From assembly GCF_014201585.1 (NCBI RefSeq), contig NZ_JACHES010000006.1, forward strand, positions 109,974 to 173,973: DNA of 64,000 nt. The letters run 5' to 3'. Both the position numbers and the translations under genes were made by a program. This DNA is from Anoxybacillus tengchongensis (GTDB lineage Bacteria > Bacillota > Bacilli > Bacillales > Anoxybacillaceae). The notes below the pieces were generated by a model. It did not search any database and was not told where the DNA came from. It saw only the letters and a program-made list of their open reading frames with translations. Below are positions 9,340 through 19,607 of this stretch, piece after piece (the stretch's first letter is position 1; every line of letters begins with the position of its first letter).

Positions 9340-10893
9340 TTTTGCATATTCCACAGCCCGCGTTTCACGAATGACAGTAACTTTAATATGACCTGGGTAA
9401 TCAAGCTCTTCTTCAATACGCTTGCGAATATCACGTGCTAAACGATGCGCTTCCAAGTCATCAATTAGGTCTGGCTTGACCATAATACGAATTTCGCGCC
9501 CTGCTTGAATAGCATATGATTTTTCAACCCCTTCATATGACTCAGCAATCTCTTCAAGCTTTTCAAGGCGACGAATATAGTTTTCTAATGTTTCGCTACG
9601 AGCACCTGGTCGAGCGGCTGATAACGCGTCTGCAGCAGCGACAAGAACAGCAATAATAGACGTTGGCTCCGTATCACCATGATGGGAAGCGATACTGTTA
9701 ATGACAACCGGATGCTCTTTATATTTAGTTGCTAACTCTACACCAATTTCAACATGGCTTCCTTCTACTTCGTGGTCAACAGCTTTTCCGATGTCATGAA
9801 GAAGACCTGCTCGTCTTGCAAGCATCTCATCTTCTCCTAACTCAGCTGCCATTAAGCCAGCTAAGTATGCGACTTCCATCGAATGTTTAAGGACATTTTG
9901 TCCATAGCTTGTACGGAACTTCAATCGCCCTAAAATTTTAATTAAATCTGGGTGCAATCCGTGAACACCAACTTCGAACGTTGTTTGCTCTCCAACTTCA
10001 CGAATATGCTCATCCACTTCTCTTCTCGCTTTTTCGACCATTTCTTCAATTCGCGCCGGATGAATACGCCCGTCTTGAACAAGCTTATCTAAAGCAAGTC
10101 TAGCCGTTTCGCGACGAATTGGGTCAAATCCGGATAAAATTACCGCTTCTGGTGTATCATCGATAATTAAATCGATTCCCGTTAGCGTTTCTAGCGTCCG
10201 AATGTTACGCCCTTCGCGACCAATGATACGACCTTTCATTTCGTCATTTGGCAAGTTCACAACAGATACAGTCGTTTCTGCTACATGATCAGCAGCACAG
10301 CGTTGAATAGCAAGCGATAAAATTTCTTTTGCTTTTTTATCAGCTTCTTCTTTCACTTTCGTCTCTGCTTCTTTGACCATGAGCGCGATTTCATGAGAAA
10401 GTTCTTTCTCTACACGCTCTAAAATGATTTGCCGTGCTTCCTCACGCGTCAAGTTAGAAATGCGCTCAAGTTCTGCTTGTTCTTTTCGAACGAGTTCTTC
10501 CACTTTGCTTTCCATCTCTTCAATATGCTGTTGTCTTTCATTGAGAGAATTCTCTTTTTTCTCAAGCAACGCCTCTCGTTTGTTTAAAGATTCGTCCTTT
10601 CGATCGAGATTCTCTTCCTTTTGTAACAAACGATTTTCCTGTTTTTGTAATTCACTTCTTCGTTCGCGAATTTCTCGTTCTGCTTCCACGCGAAGTTTGT
10701 GAATTTCATCCTTTGCTTCAAGGAGAGCCTCTTTTTTCAATGCGTCTGCTTCTCGTTTCGCTTCTTCGATCATTTGCTTGGCAGCTGCTTGTGCACCACC
10801 AATTTTTGCCTCGGCAATGGATTTACGAACAAAAAAGCCAACAACTGCACCGACGACTAGGGCAAGCAAAGCGGAGATGATCGTTTCACCCAT
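9337..10893 (-). CDS. rny: Ribonuclease Y
   Basis: 518 residues. An N-terminal membrane segment ([17 protein letters not shown]) is followed by a long charged coiled coil (about 25-200), a KH domain (near [15 protein letters not shown]) and an HD phosphohydrolase domain ([17 protein letters not shown]). It is the membrane-anchored endoribonuclease that starts decay of many mRNAs in Bacillus and acts with the Ric complex. The ATG at 10893 has GGAGG eight bases upstream; an in-frame GTG at 10902 abuts that site and is unlikely. Length equals the usual 520. Confidence 0.97.
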   Translation of the reverse strand: MGETIISALLALVVGAVVGFFVRKSIAEAKIGGAQAAAKQMIEEAKREADALKKEALLEAKDEIHKLRVEAEREIRERRSELQKQENRLLQKEENLDRKDESLNKREALLEKKENSLNERQQHIEEMESKVEELVRKEQAELERISNLTREEARQIILERVEKELSHEIALMVKEAETKVKEEADKKAKEILSLAIQRCAADHVAETTVSVVNLPNDEMKGRIIGREGRNIRTLETLTGIDLIIDDTPEAVILSGFDPIRRETARLALDKLVQDGRIHPARIEEMVEKARREVDEHIREVGEQTTFEVGVHGLHPDLIKILGRLKFRTSYGQNVLKHSMEVAYLAGLMAAELGEDEMLARRAGLLHDIGKAVDHEVEGSHVEIGVELATKYKEHPVVINSIASHHGDTEPTSIIAVLVAAADALSAARPGARSETLENYIRRLEKLEEIAESYEGVEKSYAIQAGREIRIMVKPDLIDDLEAHRLARDIRKRIEEELDYPGHIKVTVIRETRAVEYAK

Positions 10894-11076
10894 TGTCCTC
10901 ACCTCCTCTTGCTATAAATTCGTTACTTCATCAATGTCGGCATGTACATTGCAATCATTCAACATACACTTCAAAATTGTCAAATATACATGTACATTTT
11001 AAAGGTGACCTTTCATATTGTCAAGGCTTGTCATTGTGGGAAAGCGTTTCATATGGTTCAAATTACAAAATAAAAC

Positions 11077-11103
11077 AAAAAGAGACACAACGTGCCTCTT
11101 TTT
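11077..11103 (-). terminator. Intrinsic terminator of recA
   Basis: AAAAAGAGGCAC / GTGTCTCTTTTT with a short loop on the minus strand, overlapping the recA stop codon. Confidence 0.8.
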
Positions 11104-12139
11104 ACTCTAAAAAGTCCAAGTCATCTTCACGCACAGGTGTTGTTGATACACCTGTTGTAATGCCATAATGTTGACGAATCTCACGCGCAATTTCTTCCAT
11201 GATGTGTGGGTTTTCTTTTAAAAATTGTTTGGCATTTTCGCGCCCTTGTCCTAATCGTTCATCTTTGTATGAATACCAAGCACCGCTTTTTTGAATAATG
11301 TCGAGCTCAGCACCCATATCAATGATTTCGCCTTCCTTTGAAATTCCTTCCCCATACATAATATCTACGTCTGCTGTTTTAAATGGTGGCGCTACTTTGT
11401 TTTTCACGACTTTAATTTTCGTTTTATTTCCAACCATGTCGTTACCTTGCTTGATTTGTTCAGCACGACGCACTTCTAAACGAACAGACGCATAAAACTT
11501 CAATGCACGACCGCCAGGAGTTGTCTCTGGGTTTCCAAACATAACCCCTACTTTCTCCCTTATTTGGTTAATAAAAATAGCAATTGTTTTAGATTTGTTA
11601 ATCGCACCAGATAGTTTTCGTAACGCTTGAGACATGAGTCGTGCCTGTAATCCAACGTGAGCATCGCCCATTTCTCCTTCAATTTCCGCTTTTGGAACAA
11701 GGGCAGCAACGGAGTCAATAACAATAATGTCAACTGCTCCACTGCGTACAAGCGCTTCCGCAATTTCTAATGCTTGCTCTCCTGTATCCGGTTGTGAAAG
11801 CAACAATTCATCAATATTCACACCTAACTTCTCAGCATAAACAGGATCTAGGGCATGTTCTGCGTCAATAAACGCTGCTTGACCACCTTGCTTTTGTACT
11901 TCAGCAATGGCGTGAAGAGCAACTGTTGTTTTCCCTGAGGATTCCGGACCATAAATTTCAATAATACGTCCACGCGGATATCCTCCTACCCCGAGCGCAA
12001 TATCAAGTGCAAGAGAGCCACTCGATACAGTCGAAATTTGTCGATCTGTTTGCTCCCCTAGCTTCATAATGGAACCTTTTCCAAACTGTTTCTCAATTTG
12101 CTTTAACGCTTGTTCTAAAGCTGCTTGACGATCGTTCAA
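11102..12139 (-). CDS. recA: Recombinase RecA
   Basis: 345 residues, normal length. Walker [10 protein letters not shown] begins at about residue 64, [20 protein letters not shown] holds Walker B, and [23 protein letters not shown] is the L2 DNA-binding region. The C-terminus is acidic (EDDLDFLE). RecA drives strand exchange and triggers LexA self-cleavage. The start is TTG at 12139 preceded by GGAGGAG. No inteins or insertions. A SigA promoter with a LexA box sits upstream, so the gene is SOS-controlled. Confidence 0.99.
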   Translation of the reverse strand: MNDRQAALEQALKQIEKQFGKGSIMKLGEQTDRQISTVSSGSLALDIALGVGGYPRGRIIEIYGPESSGKTTVALHAIAEVQKQGGQAAFIDAEHALDPVYAEKLGVNIDELLLSQPDTGEQALEIAEALVRSGAVDIIVIDSVAALVPKAEIEGEMGDAHVGLQARLMSQALRKLSGAINKSKTIAIFINQIREKVGVMFGNPETTPGGRALKFYASVRLEVRRAEQIKQGNDMVGNKTKIKVVKNKVAPPFKTADVDIMYGEGISKEGEIIDMGAELDIIQKSGAWYSYKDERLGQGRENAKQFLKENPHIMEEIAREIRQHYGITTGVSTTPVREDDLDFLE

Positions 12140-12190
12140 AGAAACTCCTCCTTTTGCTTGTGAGAAATAAAGCAGTCACTGCTACTTATT

Positions 12191-12219
12191 ACTATACATG
12201 TTTTATGTTTATTTGCCAA
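12191..12219 (-). promoter_or_regulatory. SigA promoter of recA
   Basis: TTGGCA (12219-12214), 17 bases, TATAGT (12196-12191) on the minus strand. Confidence 0.75.
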
Positions 12220-12227
12220 GAAAAAAA

Positions 12228-12241
12228 CGAATAAATGTTCG
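12228..12241. promoter_or_regulatory. LexA (SOS) box upstream of recA
   Basis: CGAATAAATGTTCG, close to the Gram-positive LexA box CGAACATATGTTCG, immediately upstream of the recA -35. Confidence 0.75.
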
Positions 12242-12245
12242 TAAA

Positions 12246-13478
12246 TCAATGTAGCAGTTGTAGTAAATAATAACAACCGTATTTCGCTGCACGCATCCGA
12301 ATGGCTTGACGATCACCAGATAATGTCAGTGGAAATGTTTTCGTTCCTTGCTCAGTCGATATTCCAATCCAAACCGTCCCTACTCGTTTTCCTTCCAATT
12401 CACTTGGTCCTGCGACACCTGTGAAGCTAATTCCAATATCGCTTCGGCAAAGCTTTCGAACGTTTTCTGCCAACAATTGGGCGCACCGTTCGCTTACTGC
12501 TCCCTCTGTTTGTAATATTTCTTTCGGCACATGAAGTACATTTTCCTTTATTTCATTTGTATAACATACAACTCCTCCCGCTATAACTGAAGAAGCTGTC
12601 GGAAGTGCAGTCATTGCCTCTAAAAACAATCCTCCCGTTAAACTCTCAGCAACAGCAAGCGTCTTATTCTTTGTTTTTAATGTGGCTAACAGTTTACTAA
12701 ACAACGTTTCATCGTTGTAACCGTAAAAATAAGGACGCACGCGTGCTAAAATTTTTTGCTCTACCTCGTTAATCATTCGCTTCGCTTCTTCTTCGCGTTC
12801 ATGCTTCGCTGTTAAGCGGAGAGTCACTTCACCATCAGACGCAAGTGGAGCGATCGTTGGATTTGTTTGCGCATCAATCAAATCTTCTATTTCTGCTTCT
12901 AGTTGTGATTCACCGATATGAAAAAAGCGCAAAACGAGCGATACGATTTTTTCGCGAACATGAAGTTTTTGCAATAAAAAAGGACGTCCATATTTTATGA
13001 ACATCGGTTTCATTTCTTTCGGCGGCCCTGGGAGAAGCATGTATGTGATATGGTCAACAGTAAGCGCCATGCCAGGAGCCATCCCATGTTCATTTTTTAG
13101 CACACAACTTCCTTCCAACACAAGCGCCTGTTTTCGGTTGTTAGGAGACATCGGGCGATTTGTTTTCGAAAAATAATCACAAATGGAACGCCATGCTTCT
13201 TCATCTAAGACAAGTGATTTATTCAACATCTTCGCAATCGTTTCTTTTGTTAAATCGTCCTTTGTTGGTCCAAGTCCTCCTGTAAAAATAATCAAATTCG
13301 AGCGTTGCTTAGCTATTTCAATCGCATGTGTAAGTCTTTGAGGATTATCCCCAACAACCGTATGGTAATATACATCTATCCCTATTTCAGCTAATTGTTG
13401 CGATAAAAATTGGGCGTTTGTATTTGTAATTTGACCAAGTAAAAGCTCCGAGCCGACCGCAATGATTTCTGCCTTCAT
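12246..13478 (-). CDS. cinA: CinA-family protein (NMN deamidase / ADP-ribose pyrophosphatase type)
   Basis: 410 residues in two domains. The N-terminal MoaB/MogA-like domain has [17 protein letters not shown] and [15 protein letters not shown]; the C-terminal CinA domain has [33 protein letters not shown], the nicotinamide-nucleotide deamidase signature. In Bacillus it is a competence-induced gene located before recA; CinA enzymes recycle pyridine nucleotides. The intergenic gap to recA holds the recA promoter and LexA box, so recA has its own start, while cinA and pgsA run in the same direction. Confidence 0.95.
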   Translation of the reverse strand: MKAEIIAVGSELLLGQITNTNAQFLSQQLAEIGIDVYYHTVVGDNPQRLTHAIEIAKQRSNLIIFTGGLGPTKDDLTKETIAKMLNKSLVLDEEAWRSICDYFSKTNRPMSPNNRKQALVLEGSCVLKNEHGMAPGMALTVDHITYMLLPGPPKEMKPMFIKYGRPFLLQKLHVREKIVSLVLRFFHIGESQLEAEIEDLIDAQTNPTIAPLASDGEVTLRLTAKHEREEEAKRMINEVEQKILARVRPYFYGYNDETLFSKLLATLKTKNKTLAVAESLTGGLFLEAMTALPTASSVIAGGVVCYTNEIKENVLHVPKEILQTEGAVSERCAQLLAENVRKLCRSDIGISFTGVAGPSELEGKRVGTVWIGISTEQGTKTFPLTLSGDRQAIRMRAAKYGCYYLLQLLH

Positions 13479-13496
13479 CTTTCTCCCATCCCCTTT

Positions 13497-13538
13497 TTAT
13501 TTACTTTGAATGACGAATTATTTACTTTGAATGACGAA
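13497..13538. repeat. 21-bp perfect tandem duplication at the pgsA stop codon
   Basis: Two adjacent copies of a 21-bp unit (13497-13517 and 13518-13538, each containing TTACTTTGAATGACGAA) duplicate the last codons and stop of pgsA. The upstream copy in the reading direction holds the functional stop; the other is untranslated. Confidence 0.85.
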
Positions 13539-14100
13539 ATGCATGTTTATTTTTTGCGAAATAGTCCCATCCTGACCAAATCGTGAAAATGAGTGCAATC
13601 CATAAGGAAATATTCGCAAACGGAAACGACAACAAGGAGAAAGGAATATTATGCAAAAGAAGGGCAGCAATTGCTATAATTTGCGTCCATGTTTTAATTT
13701 TTCCAAGCATATTGGCTGCTACAACTTCACCTTCTCCTGCTAACACGAGTCGCAATCCCGTTACTGCAAATTCACGACTAATGATAACAATGACCATCCA
13801 CGCTGGCGCCAAATTCAATTGAACGAGCGCAATGAGCGCAGCAGACACAAGTAATTTATCTGCAAGCGGATCAAGGAATTTCCCTAAATTTGTTACTAAC
13901 CCATATTTTCGTGCGTAATATCCGTCCACCCAGTCAGTTGTCGATGCAATAATGAAAATAAGCGCAGCAATCGCATGTGTCATAGGCAATTGTTCTCGCC
14001 CAATTTGAATCATCCCTAAATCAATTGGTGCCAACAAAAAAATAAGGAAAAAAGGAATGAGTAGCATTCGTGCAATCGTAATTTGATTCGGTATATTCAC
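13522..14100 (-). CDS. pgsA: CDP-diacylglycerol--glycerol-3-phosphate 3-phosphatidyltransferase
   Basis: 192 residues, the usual size. The CDP-alcohol phosphotransferase motif DG-x2-AR-x8-G-x3-D-x3-D is visible as DWVDGYYARKYGLVTNLGKFLDPLADKLL. Several hydrophobic helices follow. The enzyme makes phosphatidylglycerophosphate at the membrane. The start is GTG at 14100 (MNIPNQITIARM) with GGAGG eight bases before it. It follows the rodZ-like gene with a 29-bp gap, in the same operon. Its 3' end carries a 21-bp tandem duplication that does not alter the protein. Confidence 0.97.
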   Translation of the reverse strand: MNIPNQITIARMLLIPFFLIFLLAPIDLGMIQIGREQLPMTHAIAALIFIIASTTDWVDGYYARKYGLVTNLGKFLDPLADKLLVSAALIALVQLNLAPAWMVIVIISREFAVTGLRLVLAGEGEVVAANMLGKIKTWTQIIAIAALLLHNIPFSLLSFPFANISLWIALIFTIWSGWDYFAKNKHAFRHSK

Positions 14101-14129
14101 AGTACTAACCTCCAACACGTCATACAACA

Positions 14130-14981
14130 TTACTGTTTTTTATAAATAATTGTAATATCTTGGCGTACGTGATCGCTTGGATTCACAGGGTATTGAAGTG
14201 CTTGTCCATTTATTTTCACTTCTGTATTTAATGTTTGTCCGATAACTAACAACACCTCTGTTTCGTTCGTCAAATCGAACGTTTCAGCTTGATTTGCGTA
14301 CATCATTTTGCGTGCAAATGCTTTTCCCTTCCCGTTTTTTACTTCAATCCAAGCATCGCCCTTTGTTACAATGTCAATGATCAACTGTTCCCCTATCACT
14401 TCAAGCGTCGATTTTCGACCATTCGTTTCCACTACTTCGACCATTGCTTTCGATGATTGTTCTTGTTGTTCTTTTTCCTTTTCTAGTTTTTGTTCATTTT
14501 GCTTTTCAGGTTGTTGCTCGGTTGCTTGCTCAGACTGCTCGAATTCTGTCTTTTCATCAATCACTTGTTCTTGAGGCTGTTCGTTCACCGTTCTGTTTTG
14601 AAAGAAAAACCAAAGAACAACTGCTACGCCGACAGCTAGCATACCGATTAAAATTTTCGGAAGGACATCAAGTACTTTTTCACCTTGTTCTGATAGTTGT
14701 CGCGATTTAACACGAGACAACTCGCCTGGAAGTTCTTCTTGTTGAGCATTCGGAATTTCATTTGCATATTGTTCAAACAGCTCATCCGGATTAAGACCGA
14801 CCGCCTCCGCATATTGACGAATAAATGCTCGAACATAGAACCTCCCTGGCATAATTACATAATTTCCTTGTTCAATTGCAATTAAATATCGCTTTTGAAT
14901 TTTAGTGATTTCTTGTAAATCATCTAAACTCATATTGCGCTGTTCTCTCGCTTCTTTTAACAGCTTCCCTAACTCTGTCAA
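14130..14981 (-). CDS. ymfM: RodZ-like protein (YmfM): HTH, single membrane span, DUF4115
   Basis: 283 residues: a cytoplasmic HTH domain (residues 3-70, beginning TELGKLLKEAREQRNMSLDDL), one membrane segment at about 109-127 (ILIGMLAVGVAVVLWFFF), a Glu/Gln-rich linker, and an extracellular DUF4115 domain. RodZ links cytoskeletal MreB to the wall-elongation machinery. TTG at 14981 is chosen: GGAAGG lies eight bases upstream and MTELG fits homologues; the GTG three codons earlier touches the ribosome binding site. Together with pgsA it forms a cell-envelope pair. Confidence 0.92.
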   Translation of the reverse strand: MTELGKLLKEAREQRNMSLDDLQEITKIQKRYLIAIEQGNYVIMPGRFYVRAFIRQYAEAVGLNPDELFEQYANEIPNAQQEELPGELSRVKSRQLSEQGEKVLDVLPKILIGMLAVGVAVVLWFFFQNRTVNEQPQEQVIDEKTEFEQSEQATEQQPEKQNEQKLEKEKEQQEQSSKAMVEVVETNGRKSTLEVIGEQLIIDIVTKGDAWIEVKNGKGKAFARKMMYANQAETFDLTNETEVLLVIGQTLNTEVKINGQALQYPVNPSDHVRQDITIIYKKQ

Positions 14982-14999
14982 CGGAAACACCTTCCATCT

Positions 15000-15791
15000 T
15001 TAAAAATCGATATTTGAAAAACCGTCGTTACCAAAGAAAGAGGATTGGTCAACGAGATCATACGTAATTTCCTCATCTGCATCATGACGCAATTCGATAA
15101 TATAATCAAAATCATCCAATTTATATTCCGTATGCCTTACAAAAATATCAGGATGTTCAATTACTTTTGTTGCTGGTAATCGCATCAACTCACGAATAAG
15201 CTGCCAATGCCGCTCGTTTGAACGACGTGTTGATACAATTCCATCAATAATAAAGACATTATTTTCGCTATACTCATCTTCAATAAGCTGACTGCGAATC
15301 GTTTGCTTAATTAACGTAGAAGAAACAAATAACCAACGTTTATTCGCGCATACGCTCGCAGCTACAATGGATTCCGTTTTTCCAACACGCGGCATACCGC
15401 GAATGCCAATTAACTTGTGGCCTTCTTGTTTAAATAACTCCGCCATAAAATCGACGAGCAAACCTAATTCATCTCGAACAAAACGGAACGTTTTTTTATC
15501 ATCAGCATCGCGCTGAATGTAGCGCCCATGCCGAACAGCAAGACGGTCTCGGAGCTTTGGTTCACGCAACTTTGTTACCGTGATATCTTCCATCGTTGCT
15601 AAAATCGATTGTAGTCGTTCAATTTGTTCATGACTTTTACATAGCAAAAGCATGCCTCTACGTGAATGATCCACTCCGTTAATCGTGACGATGTTAATGG
15701 ACAACATGCCAAGAAGCGATGCAATATCCCCTAACAATCCCGGACGATTCATATGTATTTCATATTCTAAATACCATTCTTTTTTCTCCAT
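15000..15791 (-). CDS. ymfK: DUF3388 family protein (YmfK): ACT-like plus P-loop domain
   Basis: 263 residues. The N-terminal part (about 1-75: EIHMNRPGLLGDIASLLGML) has the look of an ACT-type ligand-binding domain. A P-loop-like IRGMPRVGKTESIVAASVC follows near 150, suggesting nucleotide binding, but no clear Walker B can be named. Function is unknown; the gene is conserved in this ymf cluster next to rodZ, pgsA and recA. AAAGGGGAGAAGGGG precedes the ATG. I can support the family name but not an activity. Confidence 0.88.
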   Translation of the reverse strand: MEKKEWYLEYEIHMNRPGLLGDIASLLGMLSINIVTINGVDHSRRGMLLLCKSHEQIERLQSILATMEDITVTKLREPKLRDRLAVRHGRYIQRDADDKKTFRFVRDELGLLVDFMAELFKQEGHKLIGIRGMPRVGKTESIVAASVCANKRWLFVSSTLIKQTIRSQLIEDEYSENNVFIIDGIVSTRRSNERHWQLIRELMRLPATKVIEHPDIFVRHTEYKLDDFDYIIELRHDADEEITYDLVDQSSFFGNDGFSNIDF

Positions 15792-15933
15792 ATACCCCTT
15801 CTCCCCTTTACGTTACACGATACGATCATTGAAGCAACACTTTGTCGAAACACGCATGTATGTTTATTTTACCATCTGAATGCGAGAATGAAAAGGACAG
15901 ACAACTGTTTTTTGTGAACAGATAAACATAGTA

Positions 15934-15964
15934 AAACAAGCTGGCGAATATCACCAGCTTGTTT
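15934..15964 (-). terminator. Intrinsic terminator after ymfJ
   Basis: AAACAAGCTGG with perfect 11-bp complement around a 9-nt loop and TTTTAC on the minus strand. Confidence 0.8.
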
Positions 15965-15971
15965 ATATCGC

Positions 15972-16220
15972 TTATTTATTTTGCACAAGCTTGATCATCA
16001 TGTTCGCAATCGCATGTTGCTCTTGCTCATTCGCCACATGCCATAAATCAGCAAGTACACGCTCTTCCGGATTTTTCGGGTCGACTTGTTTCGCTAAATA
16101 ATCTCCAATCTGATAAGCGATATCTGAAATAACTTGTTGGCTCATTCCTTGAGCTTCTGCTTGATGAAGACGATCAGCTAAAAAGCTTTTCCATTGCTCA
16201 AAATTATCAAGAACAGACAT
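15972..16220 (-). CDS. ymfJ: DUF3243 protein (YmfJ)
   Basis: 82 residues, MSVLDNFEQWKSFLADRLHQ onward, all-helical and hydrophilic, a small cytoplasmic protein conserved in Bacillaceae. ATG at 16220 has GGAGG seven bases upstream; an in-frame TTG two codons earlier is less well placed. No catalytic motif is visible and its function is unknown. It lies between ymfI and ymfK in the conserved order. Confidence 0.9.
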   Translation of the reverse strand: MSVLDNFEQWKSFLADRLHQAEAQGMSQQVISDIAYQIGDYLAKQVDPKNPEERVLADLWHVANEQEQHAIANMMIKLVQNK

Positions 16221-16285
16221 ATGCAAACCTCCTTGAAATTCGTTTCAAGAACAGTTTGCCTCATGAAATAAAAAATTATGCTTGC

Positions 16286-16999
16286 TTAACAATACCAACC
16301 ACCATTGACGGATAAAATTTGACCCGTAATATACGATGCATAGTCAGAGATTAAAAATGACACCGCTTTTGCTACATCTTCTGGTTTTCCGATTCTCCCA
16401 ATTGGAATTTCATTCGTTAACGCTTCTAACTCTTCTTCAGTAAACTCATGAAGCATCGGTGTATCAATGGCTCCTGGAGCAATAGCGTTTACTCGTATAC
16501 CACTCGGCGCAACTTCTTTCGCTAACGCCTTAACAAACGTATTTTGTGCCCCCTTCACCATCGAATACAATACTTCGCATGACGCCCCTGTGAGTCCCCA
16601 GATCGATGAAATAACAACAATTTGCCCGTGACGTTGTTGAATCATAGAAGGCAACAATCGTTTTGTCAGTAAAAATGGACTTGTTACATGCAATTGCACC
16701 ATTCGCTCTACTTGTTCGTCATCCATATCCGTCACCAAGCCATAAGCACTCATCCCACTGTTATGGACGATGACGTCAAGCGGATGGAAGACGGAAGATA
16801 CTAACACATCTACCCCTGAAGGATGGGATAAATCTGATTGGATGGCATATGTTTTTGTTGATAGTTCTTTCATTAAAGATTGGATGGATTGCTCATTTTT
16901 ATAGTAATGCAAATACAAGCCATATCCATCTTTCGCAAGTTGTCGGGCAATGGCTTGCCCAATCCCTCCGCTTGCTCCTGTAATTAACGCATATTTCAT
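16286..16999 (-). CDS. ymfI: Short-chain dehydrogenase/reductase (YmfI)
   Basis: 237 residues of a classical SDR. GASGGIGQAIA is the glycine-rich NAD(P)-binding motif near residue 8, NSG near 90 corresponds to the NNAG motif, and the catalytic Ser-Tyr-Lys set is present (VISSIWG, then YSMVK). The C-terminus ends GQILSVNGGWYC, common in FabG-like reductases. Substrate unknown; a 3-oxoacyl or other carbonyl reduction is possible. It follows ymfH by six bases, so the ymfF-ymfH-ymfI genes form one operon. Confidence 0.92.
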   Translation of the reverse strand: MKYALITGASGGIGQAIARQLAKDGYGLYLHYYKNEQSIQSLMKELSTKTYAIQSDLSHPSGVDVLVSSVFHPLDVIVHNSGMSAYGLVTDMDDEQVERMVQLHVTSPFLLTKRLLPSMIQQRHGQIVVISSIWGLTGASCEVLYSMVKGAQNTFVKALAKEVAPSGIRVNAIAPGAIDTPMLHEFTEEELEALTNEIPIGRIGKPEDVAKAVSFLISDYASYITGQILSVNGGWYC

Positions 17000-17005
17000 C
17001 TTCCT

Positions 17006-18286
17006 TCACCTTTTCGGGACAACTTGACATACTGCGAACTGTTCATGCATAAAACATTCGCGGGCAACTGCTTTTATATCATCCGATGTCAATGATTGTA
17101 ACGTCCTTACGACATCGAATAAACTCATTTCATCGAATGCGTAACGAGTGAACTGATTCGCAATATACTCAAGTGAGTTCAACGATCGTAGAAATGATCC
17201 GATTTTTTTTCTTTTCATCCGCTCTACTTGTTCATCGTCAATATCGGAAAACTGTACGAGAATACGCTGAATTTCTTCCGCTAATTGATCCGGTTGCGAT
17301 GTGTCGCCACCAATTAAACCAAATCCAAAATCACTTTCTTCTGTATAATCGACCATAAATGTTTCATCAATTAATCCTTGTTGATATAACCACTCATAGT
17401 GTGGTGAACTTTTTCCAAATAAATAATCAAGCAATAGTCCCATCGCACATTCATGTTTTAATTTTTCTTTCCCCTTTGCATATACATGTTTTGCTTTTAT
17501 GCCAACAAGACATTTTGGTGTCTGTACGTTCATTTCAATGACATGTTTCTTGCGTGCGACATGTGGTGGCTCTTCATACCGAAAGCGCTCAATCTCTTTC
17601 GGTGAACGGAATGTTTTTTTTGTTTGATTATTCCGTATTTGTTCGAGTGTAGTCAATGGATCAACCGGACCGGTGATAAACAATAACATATTACTCGGGT
17701 GATAAAACGTCTCATAACATTCATACAATAAATCTTTTGTAATATGTGAAATGGACTCCACCGTTCCTGCAATATCAATTTTTACAGGATGATTGTGATA
17801 CATACTTTCAATTGTTCCAAAATACAAACGCCAATCTGGATGATCGTCATACATACGAATTTCTTGGGCGATAATCCCTTTTTCTTTTTCAACTGTTTGC
17901 TCTGTAAAATATGGTTCTTGGACAAAATCGAGTAAAGTTTCTAAATTTTCCTCTACATTTGCCGTGCTAGAAAATAAATAGGCTGTGCGTGTAAAAGACG
18001 TAAAAGCATTTGCTGATGCTCCTTGTTTGCTAAATGTTTGAAATACATCACCGTCTTCTTTTTCAAACAATTTATGCTCTAAAAAATGAGCGATACCATC
18101 CGGCACTTTTTTCATACTCGTTTTTCCATACGGAGTAAAACAGTTATCTACTGAACCATATTTCGTTGTAAACGTTGCATATGTTTTATTAAATTCCTTT
18201 TTTGGTAAAATATAAACACCTAATCCGTTGTTTAGTCTCTCATAAAACAATTGTTCTTGCAACTGATCGTAGCGAATAACCTTCAT
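17006..18286 (-). CDS. ymfH: M16 family zinc metallopeptidase (YmfH), active type
   Basis: 426 residues. HFLEHKLFE near residue 67 is the inverted zinc motif HxxEH of M16 peptidases, followed by the downstream Glu (LLDFVQEPYFTEQTVEKEKGIIAQEI). Two M16-like halves are present. Its start overlaps the ymfF stop by four bases (ATGA), so the two are translationally coupled and probably pair as active and inactive partners, as in mitochondrial processing peptidase. Substrate unknown; peptide degradation or processing is inferred. Confidence 0.93.
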   Translation of the reverse strand: MKVIRYDQLQEQLFYERLNNGLGVYILPKKEFNKTYATFTTKYGSVDNCFTPYGKTSMKKVPDGIAHFLEHKLFEKEDGDVFQTFSKQGASANAFTSFTRTAYLFSSTANVEENLETLLDFVQEPYFTEQTVEKEKGIIAQEIRMYDDHPDWRLYFGTIESMYHNHPVKIDIAGTVESISHITKDLLYECYETFYHPSNMLLFITGPVDPLTTLEQIRNNQTKKTFRSPKEIERFRYEEPPHVARKKHVIEMNVQTPKCLVGIKAKHVYAKGKEKLKHECAMGLLLDYLFGKSSPHYEWLYQQGLIDETFMVDYTEESDFGFGLIGGDTSQPDQLAEEIQRILVQFSDIDDEQVERMKRKKIGSFLRSLNSLEYIANQFTRYAFDEMSLFDVVRTLQSLTSDDIKAVARECFMHEQFAVCQVVPKR

Positions 18287-19560
18287 TGTTTCTCACCGTC
18301 CTTTTCTGTTAAAAAATAAATGGTATCTAATTCAATCTTTTCTCCGATGCGAACAATATCTTCACGCGTCACTTTTTCAATCCCTTCTAACCACTCATCT
18401 AATGGGCGTTGCCGTGTTGCAATGACGTTATGATAAGAGATCTCAATCATTCCCCGCGCTGTATCAACCGTTTCTAACAGTTGATTACGAATGACTGCTT
18501 TTGTTTGAATGATTTCTTCATCGCTAAATTGTCCGTTGCGCATCGCCTCCGCCTGAGCATGAATAATTTCAAGTGAACGCCCATAATTGCTCGGTTCAAT
18601 GCCGGCCATCACCATCATCATTCCTTGATGACTTTCGATACGCGAAGCTGCATAATAAGCTAAACTCGCCTTTTCTCGCACATTCATAAACAATTTTGAA
18701 TGTGCAAACCCGCCAAAGATCCCATTCCATACTTGTAACGCATTGTAATCCGCATCGTTATATGTCGTATTTGTTCGATAGCCCAGATGTAGCTTTCCTT
18801 GCTTCACATCTTGTTTTTCTATAACTTCTTGCACATTCGTTCGTTTCGTTAACGTTGTTGTTTCAATTGAACGCAAAGGACGAGCTTCTAATGAAAAGCG
18901 CTCGGCAACATCATGTTCTACATCCGTTAACGTCACATCTCCGACAATGTATAAGTCCATTTCATCGTGTTTCAACATGTGCTCGTAATGTTTATATAAA
19001 CGTTTAGCATCAATTGTATCAACATCATTCAGTTTACCGTGAACATCGAGCGCATAAGGCGAACCTTTATACATCTCTTCAATGAGTCGATGTTGAGCAT
19101 ATCGCATTTTATCATCAAACAACGATTGTATTTTTTGTTTTAATGCTCGTTTTTCTTGCTCAACGATGGCAACAGAAAATCCACCTTGCTCAGTAAGCGG
19201 ACGAAACAGCATATCGCTAAAGAGAGTCAACGCTTCGCGTAGTAGTGCAGATGTATCGCCTAAAAATTTTTCGTTTGCTACATCCATTCGGATCGTAATT
19301 ACATGATGCTCTCCTTTTTTCGTCAAATCTACTTGTAACGTCGCACCGTATAATTCATCTAAATATGTACGAAACGCCTTCATGGAAGGATGTCGCTCTG
19401 TAGCATTTTGTAGCACATACGGAACAAGCGCACGCATCGTTATATCTTGTTCGCATAATGGAGCTTTCATCTTTAACACGAGCGTATTCGTTTTATATTT
19501 TTTTGTTGGAATGACATGAAGGCGAAGGCCGCCTATTGTTTTTACTTCTTCTTGAAACAT
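18283..19560 (-). CDS. ymfF: M16 family peptidase homologue (YmfF), catalytic motif absent
   Basis: 425 residues, the same fold as YmfH but where HxxEH would be expected near residues 45-60 the chain reads VPYVLQNATERHPSMKAF, so the zinc site is lost. The C-terminal half is better conserved (NGIFGGFAHSKLFMNVREKASLAYYA). It likely acts as the non-catalytic partner of YmfH. AGGAAGTG precedes the ATG. The family normally looks like this, so it is not a recent decay. Confidence 0.92.
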   Translation of the reverse strand: MFQEEVKTIGGLRLHVIPTKKYKTNTLVLKMKAPLCEQDITMRALVPYVLQNATERHPSMKAFRTYLDELYGATLQVDLTKKGEHHVITIRMDVANEKFLGDTSALLREALTLFSDMLFRPLTEQGGFSVAIVEQEKRALKQKIQSLFDDKMRYAQHRLIEEMYKGSPYALDVHGKLNDVDTIDAKRLYKHYEHMLKHDEMDLYIVGDVTLTDVEHDVAERFSLEARPLRSIETTTLTKRTNVQEVIEKQDVKQGKLHLGYRTNTTYNDADYNALQVWNGIFGGFAHSKLFMNVREKASLAYYAASRIESHQGMMMVMAGIEPSNYGRSLEIIHAQAEAMRNGQFSDEEIIQTKAVIRNQLLETVDTARGMIEISYHNVIATRQRPLDEWLEGIEKVTREDIVRIGEKIELDTIYFLTEKDGEKQ

Positions 19561-19607
19561 ACAATCACTTCCTTTTTATTTTATAGCCTCGACATTTTTT
19601 CTCCCTC

